This document shows positions 32,135-41,152 of a stretch of DNA of 52,847 nucleotides, in pieces. Each line of letters opens with the position of its first letter. Position 1 is the first letter of the stretch. Under the pieces are notes generated by a model. It was not told where the DNA came from and made no database searches. It saw nothing but the letters and a program-made list of their open reading frames with translations. This DNA comes from Lachnospiraceae bacterium (lineage in GTDB: Bacteria; Bacillota; Clostridia; Lachnospirales; Lachnospiraceae). Location: positions 1 through 52,847 of the forward strand of contig JALEIR010000070.1 of NCBI GenBank assembly GCA_022769665.1, in the 5' to 3' direction. Made by a program: the position numbers and the translations under genes.

Positions 32135-32797
32135 ATGAGCTATAATGTTGCAATCGACGGACCGGCAGGTGCCGGCAAAAGCACCATTGCAAAAGCAGTG
32201 GCGAAAAAACTGAATCTGATTTATGTGGATACCGGAGCAATGTACCGGGCGATGGCTCTGTTTATGTTGCGCTCAGGTGTAGATTTGCAGGATACGGACA
32301 AAATAATTGAAAAATGTAAGGAAGCAGACATTACAATCCGTTATGAGGACGGCGTGCAGGTAGTATTTTTGAACGGAGAAAATGTAAATGCCTTTCTGCG
32401 AACGGAAGAGGTAGGCAACGGAGCTTCTGCCATCAGTCCCTTACCGGAGGTAAGAAGAAAGCTGGTGGAGCTTCAACATAAGCTGGCTGCAGAGAGCGAC
32501 TGCATCATGGACGGAAGAGATATCGGTACCTGCGTGCTTCCAAACGCACAGACCAAAATATATCTTACCGCAAGCAGTGAGGTCCGTGCTAAGCGTCGTT
32601 ACGACGAATTGACAGCAAAGGGAGAAAAATGTGACTTGCGGAAAATTCAGGCAGACATTGAGGAGCGGGATTACAGGGATATGCACCGAGAGATTTCTCC
32701 CCTTAAACAGGCAGAGGATGCGGTTCTTGTGGATACTTCGGATATGTCGGTGGATGAAGTGATTGAAAAAATCATATCCCTTTGTATGAAGAGATAA
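32135..32797 (+). CDS. cmk: cytidylate kinase
   Basis: 220-residue (d)CMP kinase. The P loop is IDGPAGAGKSTIAKAVAKKL at residues 6-25. DTGAMYRA and DGRDIGTCVLPNA complete the family pattern, with the substrate and LID regions at YDELTAKGEKCDL. It phosphorylates CMP and dCMP for RNA, DNA and lipid precursors. The cmk, ispH, rpsA order is standard in Clostridia. Confidence 0.97.
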   Translation: MSYNVAIDGPAGAGKSTIAKAVAKKLNLIYVDTGAMYRAMALFMLRSGVDLQDTDKIIEKCKEADITIRYEDGVQVVFLNGENVNAFLRTEEVGNGASAISPLPEVRRKLVELQHKLAAESDCIMDGRDIGTCVLPNAQTKIYLTASSEVRAKRRYDELTAKGEKCDLRKIQADIEERDYRDMHREISPLKQAEDAVLVDTSDMSVDEVIEKIISLCMKR

Positions 32798-32824
32798 AAA
32801 CCTTCAGAAAAGAAAAGGAGTTTT

Positions 32825-33694
32825 ATGGAAATCAGACTTGCTGAATGTGCCGGGTTCTGTTTCGGAGTCAGGCGCGCGGTGGACACCGTGTATGAACAGC
32901 TGGAAAAAGGGAAAACTATATATACCTACGGCCCCATCGTACACAATGAGGAAGTTGTACGGGAATTGACGGAGAAGGGCGTAAAGGTACTGGAAAATAA
33001 AGAAGCATTAAAGGCATTGCCGAACTGTAAGGATGATGAAGACGGTGCGGCGGTTATTATCCGTGCGCACGGTGTCCCCGAGGAGATTTATGGCATCATG
33101 GCCAATAAAGGCCTGGAGTGCATTGATGCCACCTGTCCTTTTGTGAAAAGAATTCACAGAATTGTCAGGGAAGAAGGGGAGAAGGGAAGCCATGTTGTCA
33201 TTGTTGGTAATCCGGGACATCCCGAAGTGGAAGGTATTGTAGGTTGGTGCCAAGGACCGGTTACGGTGCTGGAAACTCCCGAAGAAGCCGAAAAATTTTT
33301 ACTTCATGAAGACAAAAGAATTTGTATTGTGTCTCAAACGACATTTAACTACAATAAATTTCAATATATAGTTGAAATTTTTGAAAAAAAAGGTTACAAT
33401 GTTAGTGTTGTGAATACTATATGCAGCGCAACAGAAGAACGTCAGCGCTCCGCCAGAGCACTTGCCGCAGAGGCTGATGTGATGATTGTAATAGGAGGCA
33501 GGCACAGCTCCAATACAAGAAAACTGTATGAAATATGCAGTGAGGAATGTGCGAATACCTATTTTATACAGACACTGGATGACTTGCGTTTAGAACTACC
33601 TAAAACTGTTCGCCTGGTGGGTATTACAGCGGGGGCTTCCACCCCAAATAAATTAATCGAGGAGGTTCAAAATTATGTCAGAATTAACTTTTGA
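32825..33694 (+). CDS. ispH: 4-hydroxy-3-methylbut-2-enyl diphosphate reductase
   Basis: 289-residue iron-sulfur enzyme that performs the last step of the non-mevalonate isoprenoid pathway. The three cluster cysteines are visible in AECAGFCFG, DATCPFVK and NTICSATEERQ, with histidines in IVHNEEV and RAHGVPE and the GNPGHPEVEG motif. In many Clostridia this enzyme is fused to S1 domains. Here the genes are separate but overlap by 20 bases in different frames. AAAGGAG lies 6 bases before the ATG. Confidence 0.96.
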   Translation: MEIRLAECAGFCFGVRRAVDTVYEQLEKGKTIYTYGPIVHNEEVVRELTEKGVKVLENKEALKALPNCKDDEDGAAVIIRAHGVPEEIYGIMANKGLECIDATCPFVKRIHRIVREEGEKGSHVVIVGNPGHPEVEGIVGWCQGPVTVLETPEEAEKFLLHEDKRICIVSQTTFNYNKFQYIVEIFEKKGYNVSVVNTICSATEERQRSARALAAEADVMIVIGGRHSSNTRKLYEICSEECANTYFIQTLDDLRLELPKTVRLVGITAGASTPNKLIEEVQNYVRINF

Positions 33695-34814
33695 ACAAAT
33701 GTTGGAAGATTCAATTAAGACAATACATGCAGGAGAGGTAGTCGAAGGTACGGTCATCGATGTCAAGACAGATGAAATCGTTTTGAATATCGGATATAAA
33801 TCAGACGGTATTCTTACAAAGAGTGAGTATACCAATGACTCCGGTGTAGACCTGACAACAGTGGTTAAGCCCGGCGATACCATGGAAGTAAAAGTGCTGA
33901 AAGTAAACGACGGCGAAGGTCAGGTTGTATTAACCTACAAGAGACTCGCCGCAGACAGAGGAAATAAGAGAATTGAAGAGGCATACAACAATAAGGAAGT
34001 ACTGAAAGCAACCGTATCACAGGTGCTGGAGGGCGGCCTGAGTGTTGTTGTGGATGAAGTCAGAATTTTCATTCCCGCAAGCCTTGTTTCCGATACTTAT
34101 GAGAAAGATTTGTCCAAGTATGCAGGACAGGAAATTGAATTCGTAATCAGCGAGTATAATCCCAAGAGAAGAAGATATATCGGCGACCGCAGACAGCTTA
34201 TTGTAGCACAGAAGGCTGAGCTTCAGAAAGAACTGTTCGAGAGAATCCATGAAGGAGATATCGTAGAAGGCACCGTTAAGAATGTTACCGATTTTGGTGC
34301 ATTTATCGATTTGGGCGGAGCAGACGGACTGCTTCATATTTCCGAAATGTCCTGGGGACGTGTTGAACATCCCAAGAAAGTATTCAAGGTTGGCGAGAAG
34401 CTGAACGTCCTGATTAAGGAAATCAGCGGCAACAAGATTGCATTGTCCCTGAAGTTTGACGATGCAAACCCTTGGAAGGATGCAGCAAGCAAATATGCAG
34501 TGGGTAATATTGTAACAGGTAAAGTTGCAAGAATGACTGATTTCGGTGCTTTTGTTGAGCTGGAGCCCGGTGTTGATGCCCTGCTTCATGTTTCCCAGAT
34601 TTCCAAGGAGCATGTTGACAAGCCTTCGGATGTACTGAGTGTCGGTGAGGAAGTTACCGCAAAGGTAGTTGATTTGAACGAAGCTGACAGAAGAATTTCC
34701 CTTAGCATCAAGGAGATGTATGCTCCCGAGCCTTCCAAGACGGAAGAGGAGACTGACGAAGATGTTGTTCCTGTAGACATTGACGCAGTTATCGCAGCAC
34801 AGGAAGAGGAATAA
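33675..34814 (+). CDS. rpsA: S1 RNA-binding domain protein (ribosomal protein S1 type)
   Basis: 379 residues with four S1 OB-fold repeats, beginning near residues 15 (EGTVIDVKTDEIVLNIG), 100 (KATVSQVLEGGLSVVV), 192 (EGTVKNVTDFGAFIDLGG) and 277 (TGKVARMTDFGAFVEL), then an acidic tail. The last two repeats are closest to consensus. It likely binds mRNA during initiation. GAGGAGG at 33659-33665 lies inside ispH, so translation of the two genes is coupled. Bacillota S1 proteins of this size have four repeats, not six. Confidence 0.93.
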   Translation: MSELTFEQMLEDSIKTIHAGEVVEGTVIDVKTDEIVLNIGYKSDGILTKSEYTNDSGVDLTTVVKPGDTMEVKVLKVNDGEGQVVLTYKRLAADRGNKRIEEAYNNKEVLKATVSQVLEGGLSVVVDEVRIFIPASLVSDTYEKDLSKYAGQEIEFVISEYNPKRRRYIGDRRQLIVAQKAELQKELFERIHEGDIVEGTVKNVTDFGAFIDLGGADGLLHISEMSWGRVEHPKKVFKVGEKLNVLIKEISGNKIALSLKFDDANPWKDAASKYAVGNIVTGKVARMTDFGAFVELEPGVDALLHVSQISKEHVDKPSDVLSVGEEVTAKVVDLNEADRRISLSIKEMYAPEPSKTEEETDEDVVPVDIDAVIAAQEEE

Positions 34815-34850
34815 AACAATACCGACAGATAAAGTCAGGATGGTGTGTGT

Positions 34851-35627
34851 ATGGCATATGATTACGAGTACTTTAAGAAGGAAATATTGGCGCTGACCTC
34901 CATTGATTTAAACTGTTATAAAGAAAAACAGATGAAGCGCCGTATTGACACGTTGATAGCCAAGCATAAAATTGTGGGCTATGACAAATATGTACTTGGT
35001 TTAAAAACAGACAAAGAACTGTTTGAAGAGTTTGTCAATTATATTACCATCAATGTTTCGGAATTTTACAGAAATCCTGAGCAGTGGAAGCTGATGGATG
35101 AACAGGTGATTCCGGAGCTGATTCAAAAATTCGGTAAGAATTTAAAAATATGGAGCGCTGCCTGTTCGACGGGAGATGAGCCCTACTCTCTGGTAATGGC
35201 TTTGTCCAAACATCTGCCGCTGAGCAATATCAAGATATATGCGACAGACCTTGACAAACAGGTTATTGCGAAAGCAAAGGTTGGCTTATACTCGGAAAAG
35301 AGTATTACATCGGTACCGGATGACCTGAAAAAGAAGTTTTTTACAAAGGTCGGCACATCCTATAAGATTTCGGATGAAATAAAGGCGAGAGTGGAATTCA
35401 AGGAGCATAATCTTTTGAAGGATACCTATCCCAACGATTATCATCTGATTGTCTGCAGAAATGTTTTGATTTACTTTACGGAAGAAGCAAAGGATGAGGT
35501 GTTCCGTAAGTTTTATAAGTCTCTTGCTTCCGGAGGAATTCTATTTATCGGAAGTACGGAGCAGATTATCAACTATAAAGAAATAGGCTATGACAGAAAG
35601 AATTCGTTTTTCTATCAAAAACCGTAA
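34851..35627 (+). CDS. CheR-type protein-glutamate methyltransferase, orphan
   Basis: 258-residue SAM-dependent methyltransferase of the CheR family. The N-terminal helical domain (KRRIDTLIAKH) precedes a Rossmann core with WSAACSTGDEPYSL (SAM binding), IYATDLDKQV, and CRNVLIYF. CheR methylates glutamates of chemoreceptors, but no other chemotaxis or flagellar gene is in the window, so it may act on receptors encoded elsewhere. ATG 34851 with AGGA 10 bases upstream is preferred over GTG 34845. It follows rpsA by 36 bases. Confidence 0.9.
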   Translation: MAYDYEYFKKEILALTSIDLNCYKEKQMKRRIDTLIAKHKIVGYDKYVLGLKTDKELFEEFVNYITINVSEFYRNPEQWKLMDEQVIPELIQKFGKNLKIWSAACSTGDEPYSLVMALSKHLPLSNIKIYATDLDKQVIAKAKVGLYSEKSITSVPDDLKKKFFTKVGTSYKISDEIKARVEFKEHNLLKDTYPNDYHLIVCRNVLIYFTEEAKDEVFRKFYKSLASGGILFIGSTEQIINYKEIGYDRKNSFFYQKP

Positions 35628-35630
35628 ACA

Positions 35631-35659
35631 AAAAGGAACTCGATTGAGTTCCTTTTTTT
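35631..35659. terminator. terminator shared by cheR and the convergent nuclease gene
   Basis: AAGGAACTC and GAGTTCCTT pair around GATT, with A residues on one side and seven T on the other. It works in both orientations and sits between convergent genes. Confidence 0.88.
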
Positions 35660-35662
35660 ATG

Positions 35663-36766
35663 CTAATATGTGGAAGCCATCATTGTGAGTACATGTGAAG
35701 CATACCTTGAAAACAACTGACGATCTTTTTTGATTTCATCCGTAAGCTCAAAGAAAAGTTCTTTACTTTTGTAATCCCGTTTGAAAAAGGGCTCAAAAAC
35801 GATATCCCACTGAGGAAGATAATTGGAAAATTTTCTGGTATAACAGTTGGCAGCGGAAGCGGGAATGCGATGCTCTTTGTCTACAAATCCGGCTACCGAT
35901 TTGTGTAGTGCCACATCTTCTGTGGGAAGATAATAGTAATCATGGTAATTGGAATAAAAATATTTCAGCTCCTCTTCGTAGATTGGAATCTTTAATATAG
36001 CTTCATTACCTTCGCCTCGAAAAAAGCAGCTGCCTGCATTGGTAAATACCTGTTTGGGAAGAGGTGTCTCGGGAGCAATGGTAATTATCAGCTCTTTCCG
36101 CTTGCTGCCGTTTACATCCTTGTAATAATTGGCCTGAACCTTCTTGGCTCTGACAGGCTCATTGAACAGATCATAATAAGCAAGCATCGGGAGCGTTTGA
36201 AGCATTCCCTTCAAGTCATCTGCATTATGCAGAAAAAGGGCATTTTCGGAAAACTCTGTCGGGTTCTTAACATAGTCATGATAAATACCAATCAATTCAC
36301 CGCCGGAAAATACATCCTTACGGTCAATTCCCAGGAATTGCTCCAGAGTCTTTTGCTTGCAGTTCGGAAGCTTTAAAAAGAATTTATAGGGTGAGATTCT
36401 TTTATATAAATCAATACCCTGAAACCGGTCGAAGCTGTAAGGCAATGAAAGCTGCTCGCATTTCTGGGTGATGAAGGGAAGGTCGAAATTATTGCCGTTA
36501 AAATGAACCAGATAGCGGTACATTTTGGCAAAATCAAAAAAAGCATTCAGAATATCCTTTTCCTGACTGTAATTTTCAGCCATCCATTGTATGGTATGCC
36601 ACTTCCCGGCCAGATAATAGGCACAGCCTATCAGATAAAGATAGGAGGAACGTGCCGTAAAGCCTGTGGTTTCAATGTCAATAAACAGGATGCGCTCAAT
36701 GGGCGCAAGCCTTTCAAGGGGATAAGAAACGGTAAAATTTTCTATGGTTTCCTCTGAAATCCTCAT
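35663..36766 (-). CDS. RNase H-like / DEDD exonuclease domain protein (YprB-like)
   Basis: 367-residue protein with a DnaQ-like DEDD exonuclease core in the N-terminal half: DIETTG (motif I, D and E), FNGNNFDLPF (motif II, D) and HNADDLKGM (motif III, Y/H-x3-D type). It resembles Bacillus YprB, a predicted 3'-5' exonuclease without its partner helicase nearby. The C-terminal half is a less conserved beta-rich region. AAGGAGG on the minus strand at 36772-36780 sets the start at 36766; the frame is open to 36808. Confidence 0.82.
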   Translation of the reverse strand: MRISEETIENFTVSYPLERLAPIERILFIDIETTGFTARSSYLYLIGCAYYLAGKWHTIQWMAENYSQEKDILNAFFDFAKMYRYLVHFNGNNFDLPFITQKCEQLSLPYSFDRFQGIDLYKRISPYKFFLKLPNCKQKTLEQFLGIDRKDVFSGGELIGIYHDYVKNPTEFSENALFLHNADDLKGMLQTLPMLAYYDLFNEPVRAKKVQANYYKDVNGSKRKELIITIAPETPLPKQVFTNAGSCFFRGEGNEAILKIPIYEEELKYFYSNYHDYYYLPTEDVALHKSVAGFVDKEHRIPASAANCYTRKFSNYLPQWDIVFEPFFKRDYKSKELFFELTDEIKKDRQLFSRYASHVLTMMASTY

Positions 36767-36913
36767 AGCAAACCTCCTTGGTGAAATCTTTTGTCTATAT
36801 GATAGCATAAAATGAAAATTTGCAGTAGTATTTTATTGAAAAAAATAGTATATTTAATGAGAATGGTTCTGCAAAATTCGACAATAAAATGTTGGAAAGG
36901 ATGTAAGAAACAT

Positions 36914-38230
36914 ATGGCGAAGTTGACATTTTTGGGTGGTATTCATCCGTATGATGGCAAGGATTTGTCAAAGGATAAGCCGATACAGGATATTCTGCCC
37001 AAGGGAGAGCTTGTTTATCCCCTGTCACAACACATCGGAGCACCTGCTAAGGCGATTGTTGCCAAGGGAGACAGAGTGTTGGCAGGACAAAAAATCGCTG
37101 AGAGCGGAGGGTTTGTATCAGCACCTATCTATGCATCTGTTTCCGGTACCGTTAAGACCATTGAACCGAGACGGGTGGTTACCGGTGATATGATTATGAG
37201 TATTGTGGTGGAGAATGACGGCTTGTATGAGGACGTGGGATTTTATCCTGCAGCTCCGCTGGAGAAGCTTACCAAGGAAGAAATCATAGACATTATCCGG
37301 GATGCGGGTATTGTGGGAATGGGCGGTGCGGGATTCCCTACGCATGCAAAGCTTTCTCCCAAAGACCCGGATAAAATTGATTATGTGATTGCAAACTGCG
37401 CGGAATGTGAGCCTTATCTCACTTCGGATTACCGCAGAATGCTGGAGGAGCCGGAAAAGCTCATCGGCGGTCTGAAAATTATACTGAAGCTTTTTGATAA
37501 TGCAAGGGGAATCCTTGCGGTAGAGGATAATAAACCTGACTGTATTTCTCTGTTGAAACAACTGACAAAGGACGAACCCGGAATCAGTGTCAGGGCGCTG
37601 AAAACAAAGTATCCCCAGGGTGGAGAGAGACAGCTGATTTATGCAACCACGGGAAGAAAAATCAATTCGACCATGCTTCCGGCGGATGTGGGCTGTGTGG
37701 TGAATAACGTGGATACCATTGTTGCGATTTATCGTGCGGTTACAGAGGGCCGTCCACTGATGGAAAGAATTGTCACCGTCACCGGGGATGCAGTTGCAAA
37801 CCCCAGAAATTTCCGGGTAAAAATCGGCATGAGTTACCGGGAAATTCTGGACGAAGCAGGAGGGTTCAAAACAACTCCGGAAAAGATTATCTGCGGAGGT
37901 CCCATGATGGGCTTCGGAATGTTTGACTTGAATGTGCCGACCACCAAAACTTCCACAGCGCTGCTGGGGCTTTCAAAGGATGATGTGTCCGCTATGGAGC
38001 CCGGCCCCTGTATCAACTGCGGACGATGTGTTGAAGTTTGTCCCGGCCGAGTTATCCCAAGCCGGCTGGCGGATTATGCGGAACATTTTGATGAGGAAGC
38101 CTTTGTGGCAAATCACGGAATGGAATGCTGTGAATGCGGATGCTGCAGTTTTATCTGTCCGGCAAAGAGACCTTTGACACAGGAGATTAAGTCCATGCGG
38201 AAGATTCAGCTGGCAAAGAGAAAAAAGTAG
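36914..38230 (+). CDS. rnfC: Rnf electron transport complex subunit C
   Basis: 438-residue peripheral subunit that oxidises or reduces NAD(H) in the Rnf ferredoxin:NAD+ complex. It has GIHPYDGKDLSKD at the N terminus, GMGGAGFPTHAKL (NAD/FMN region), and two ferredoxin-type 4Fe-4S motifs near residues 370 and 410 (CINCGRCVEVCP and CCECGCCSFICP). ATG 36914 starts at the family's conserved MAKLTFLGG; the frame runs upstream to 36812. First gene of a complete CDGEAB set typical of Clostridia. Confidence 0.96.
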   Translation: MAKLTFLGGIHPYDGKDLSKDKPIQDILPKGELVYPLSQHIGAPAKAIVAKGDRVLAGQKIAESGGFVSAPIYASVSGTVKTIEPRRVVTGDMIMSIVVENDGLYEDVGFYPAAPLEKLTKEEIIDIIRDAGIVGMGGAGFPTHAKLSPKDPDKIDYVIANCAECEPYLTSDYRRMLEEPEKLIGGLKIILKLFDNARGILAVEDNKPDCISLLKQLTKDEPGISVRALKTKYPQGGERQLIYATTGRKINSTMLPADVGCVVNNVDTIVAIYRAVTEGRPLMERIVTVTGDAVANPRNFRVKIGMSYREILDEAGGFKTTPEKIICGGPMMGFGMFDLNVPTTKTSTALLGLSKDDVSAMEPGPCINCGRCVEVCPGRVIPSRLADYAEHFDEEAFVANHGMECCECGCCSFICPAKRPLTQEIKSMRKIQLAKRKK

Positions 38231-38240
38231 GAGGAAGACC

Positions 38241-39182
38241 ATGAGCGAATTGTTTAAAGTATCATCCAATCCCCATATTCGTTCCAAGGTAACCACCAAC
38301 GGTATTATGCTGGCTGTTATTGTAGCATTGATGCCGGCTACCGGCTTTGGAATATACAATTTCGGTCCCAGAGCGCTGGCCGTTATCCTGGTGACTGTGG
38401 GAAGTACGGTATTGACGGAATTTTTGTTTGGACTGTACAAGAAAAAAATGACGATAACAGACTTATCTGCGGTTGTGACAGGCCTGTTGCTTGCTTTGAA
38501 TCTGCCCGTCACCATTCCGCTGTGGATGGCTGCCTTGGGCGGTGTGTTTGCAATCCTTGTGGTAAAAATGTTGTTCGGAGGACTGGGGCAGAACTTTATG
38601 AATCCGGCACTGGCGGCGAGATGCTTCTTGCTGATATCCTTTCCCACAGCCATGACTGCATTTGAGTGTGATGCCTACACGGGTGCCACCCCTCTGGCAG
38701 CACTGAAAGCGGGAGATCAGGTCAATGTGATGGACATGGTAATCGGACGAACCGCGGGTACTATCGGAGAAACCTCTGTCATAGCATTGATTATCGGTGC
38801 CTGTATTCTGATTCTGCTTGGAGTTATTGATTTGCGAATTCCCGGAAGTTACATAGTAACCTTTGTATTATTTATAGGCTTGTTCGGCGGAAGAGGTTTT
38901 GATCCGGCGTATGTTGCTGCACAATTGTCAGGCGGAGGACTGATGTTGGGTGCATTCTTTATGGCGACAGATTATGTGACACGCCCGATTACAGTCAAAG
39001 GACAGTATCTCTTCGGAATCTTCCTGGGCCTGATGACAGGGATTTTCCGTATTTTCGGACCCGGGGCAGAGGGCGTTTCCTATGCGATTATTCTGGGAAA
39101 TCTGCTTGTGCCCCTGATTGAAAAGGTGACGAAGCCCACAGCCTTCGGATATGAGAAGGGAGGCAGGCATCATGAAAAATAA
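38241..39182 (+). CDS. rnfD: Rnf electron transport complex subunit D
   Basis: 313-residue membrane subunit with about nine to ten helices and covalently bound FMN expected at the Thr in YTGATPLAALKAG. The N-terminal SSNPHIRSKVTTNGIML is the family start. It forms part of the ion path. It overlaps rnfG by 11 bases. Confidence 0.95.
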   Translation: MSELFKVSSNPHIRSKVTTNGIMLAVIVALMPATGFGIYNFGPRALAVILVTVGSTVLTEFLFGLYKKKMTITDLSAVVTGLLLALNLPVTIPLWMAALGGVFAILVVKMLFGGLGQNFMNPALAARCFLLISFPTAMTAFECDAYTGATPLAALKAGDQVNVMDMVIGRTAGTIGETSVIALIIGACILILLGVIDLRIPGSYIVTFVLFIGLFGGRGFDPAYVAAQLSGGGLMLGAFFMATDYVTRPITVKGQYLFGIFLGLMTGIFRIFGPGAEGVSYAIILGNLLVPLIEKVTKPTAFGYEKGGRHHEK

Positions 39183-39813
39183 GAGCGATATCGGTACCAT
39201 GCTGAAAGAAGCAGGAATTCTCTTTGCTATTACGCTGATTGCAGGACTCCTTTTGGGATTTGTTTATGAGCTGACCAAGGAGCCAAGAAGAGTACAACAG
39301 GAAAAGGCAGTTCGGGAAGCTTGTGTTGCAGTGTTCCCCGATGCGAAAGAGCAGAATCTGGAGCTGGAGTTTACCGCTTTGAGCTATGTCCCCGGGGCAG
39401 AACTTTCAGAAGAACTTGCAGAAAAGAGTGTGGAAATCGGAAACGTGTTTCAGGCGGAAAATAACGGCAGCCTTTACGGGTATGTAGTGGAGGCTGTTAC
39501 CTCCAAGGGCTACGGCGGAGATATTGTGCTTTATGTCGGCGTGGAAGCGGACGGAACCGTAGGCGGTGTATCTATTACCGAAAGCTCGGAGACGGCCGGT
39601 CTCGGATTGGAGGCGGCTTCGGTACTGACGCCTCAGTTTGCGGGCAAGAAGTATGACAGCTTTGTCTATACCAAGACGGGAGCCAAAGAGGGTACCAATG
39701 AGGTGGATGCCATCAGCAGCGCTACCATAACCACGAAAGCAGTCACGGAAGCTGTGAACGGCGGACTGAAGGCAGCACTGGAGTTACTGGAGGGAGGTGC
39801 CGTCAATGAATAA
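39172..39813 (+). CDS. rnfG: Rnf electron transport complex subunit G
   Basis: 213-residue subunit with one N-terminal membrane helix and an exported FMN-binding domain. Flavin attachment is expected at the Thr in AISSATITTKAV near residue 190. The domain also shows the GYGGDIVLYVGVEADGTVGG pattern. AAGGGAGG at 39156-39163 fixes ATG 39172 inside the end of rnfD. Confidence 0.94.
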   Translation: MKNKSDIGTMLKEAGILFAITLIAGLLLGFVYELTKEPRRVQQEKAVREACVAVFPDAKEQNLELEFTALSYVPGAELSEELAEKSVEIGNVFQAENNGSLYGYVVEAVTSKGYGGDIVLYVGVEADGTVGGVSITESSETAGLGLEAASVLTPQFAGKKYDSFVYTKTGAKEGTNEVDAISSATITTKAVTEAVNGGLKAALELLEGGAVNE

Positions 39814-40552
39814 GGCCGCAGAAAGACTTTACAACGGATTTATAAAAGAAAATCCGACCTTTGTATTGATGCTGGGAATGTGTCCGACTCTGGCAGTTAC
39901 CACATCCGCCATCAACGGTCTGGGAATGGGGCTGACTACCATGGTAGTTCTGGCAATGAGCAACCTGTTTATCTCCCTGTTACGGAAGATTATACCGAAC
40001 AGAGTGCGTATTCCCGCGTTTATTGTCATCATTGCATCTTTTGTTACCATCGTGCAGCTTTTACTGGAGGCGTATCTTCCTGCTCTGGACAAAGCGCTTG
40101 GAATGTATATCCCTCTGATTGTGGTAAACTGTATTATTCTGGGACGTGCGGAGGCGTACGCTTATTCTAATCCGCCTATCCCGTCTCTGTTTGACGGTAT
40201 CGGAATGGGACTTGGATTTTCCTTTGCCCTGACCTGTATCGGTGCGGTGCGGGAGCTTTTGGGAGCAGGTAAGCTGTTTGGCGCTGCGGTTTTGCCGGAT
40301 TCCTATGTGCCAATCCGTATTTTTACCCAGGCACCCGGCGCATTCTTTGTACTGGCGGTGCTGGTGGCACTTCAGAATTTAGTGAAAGCAAAGCGCAAGA
40401 AGGCAGGAAAGCCTTATGAAAAGCTTGGTTCCGGCTGTACCGAAGACTGCATGAACTGTTCGGATCAGGGATGTACCAGGCGGTTTTATGATGCAAATGC
40501 CGAAAAGAAGCCGGAGGATACGGCGAATAAAGCAGATGAGGAGGGGAAGTAA
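39806..40552 (+). CDS. rnfE: Rnf electron transport complex subunit E with Cys-rich tail
   Basis: 248-residue membrane subunit with six helices. LGMCPTLAVT and VVNCIILGRAEA carry the two cysteines that, with those of RnfA, hold an intramembrane 2Fe-2S cluster in studied Rnf/Nqr complexes. The protein is longer than usual: after the last helix comes a hydrophilic tail with four cysteines spaced C-x3-C-x2-C-x4-C (GCTEDCMNCSDQGC, near residues 212-224), then an acidic end. GGAGGGAGG upstream sets ATG 39806, overlapping rnfG by 8 bases. Confidence 0.94.
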   Translation: MNKAAERLYNGFIKENPTFVLMLGMCPTLAVTTSAINGLGMGLTTMVVLAMSNLFISLLRKIIPNRVRIPAFIVIIASFVTIVQLLLEAYLPALDKALGMYIPLIVVNCIILGRAEAYAYSNPPIPSLFDGIGMGLGFSFALTCIGAVRELLGAGKLFGAAVLPDSYVPIRIFTQAPGAFFVLAVLVALQNLVKAKRKKAGKPYEKLGSGCTEDCMNCSDQGCTRRFYDANAEKKPEDTANKADEEGK

Positions 40553-41137
40553 ATGGATAACATAAAAGACTTATTGGTTATTTTAATCAGCTCCTCTTTG
40601 GTGAGCAATGTGGTTCTCAGCCAGTTTTTGGGACTATGTCCTTTCCTGGGCGTATCGAAAAAGGTGAAAACGGCGGGAGGCATGGGAGTTGCGGTTATCT
40701 TTGTCATTACCCTTGCCAGCGGTGTGGCCGGCGTCATCAACAAATATGTGCTGCAGCGTTTTCATATTCAGTATCTGGATACGATTGTGTTTATCCTGGT
40801 AATTGCGGCGCTGGTTCAGTTTGTGGAAATGTTCCTGAAAAAAGCAATGCCGTCCCTCTATGAAGCGCTTGGCGTTTATCTGCCGCTCATTACCACAAAC
40901 TGTGCGGTTCTGGGCGTGGCGATTAACAACGAACAGGCAGAGTACGGAATTTTAACAGGTATGGTAAACGGTTTTGCCACAGCGGTTGGATTTACCATTG
41001 CCATCGTGATACTTGCGGGAATCCGCGAAAAAATTGCATATAATGACATACCGGAATCCTTCAGGGGAATGCCCATTGTACTGTTGACAGCAGGCTTGAT
41101 GGCAATTGCCTTTGTGGGTTTTTCCGGATTGCTGTAG
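40553..41137 (+). CDS. rnfA: Rnf electron transport complex subunit A
   Basis: 194-residue six-helix membrane subunit, the partner and distant homologue of RnfE in inverted topology. GLCPFLGVS and TNCAVLGVA contain the conserved cysteines. The start codon directly follows the rnfE stop codon, and GAGGGG precedes it. Confidence 0.96.
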   Translation: MDNIKDLLVILISSSLVSNVVLSQFLGLCPFLGVSKKVKTAGGMGVAVIFVITLASGVAGVINKYVLQRFHIQYLDTIVFILVIAALVQFVEMFLKKAMPSLYEALGVYLPLITTNCAVLGVAINNEQAEYGILTGMVNGFATAVGFTIAIVILAGIREKIAYNDIPESFRGMPIVLLTAGLMAIAFVGFSGLL

Positions 41138-41152
41138 AGAGGGGGATGACAC

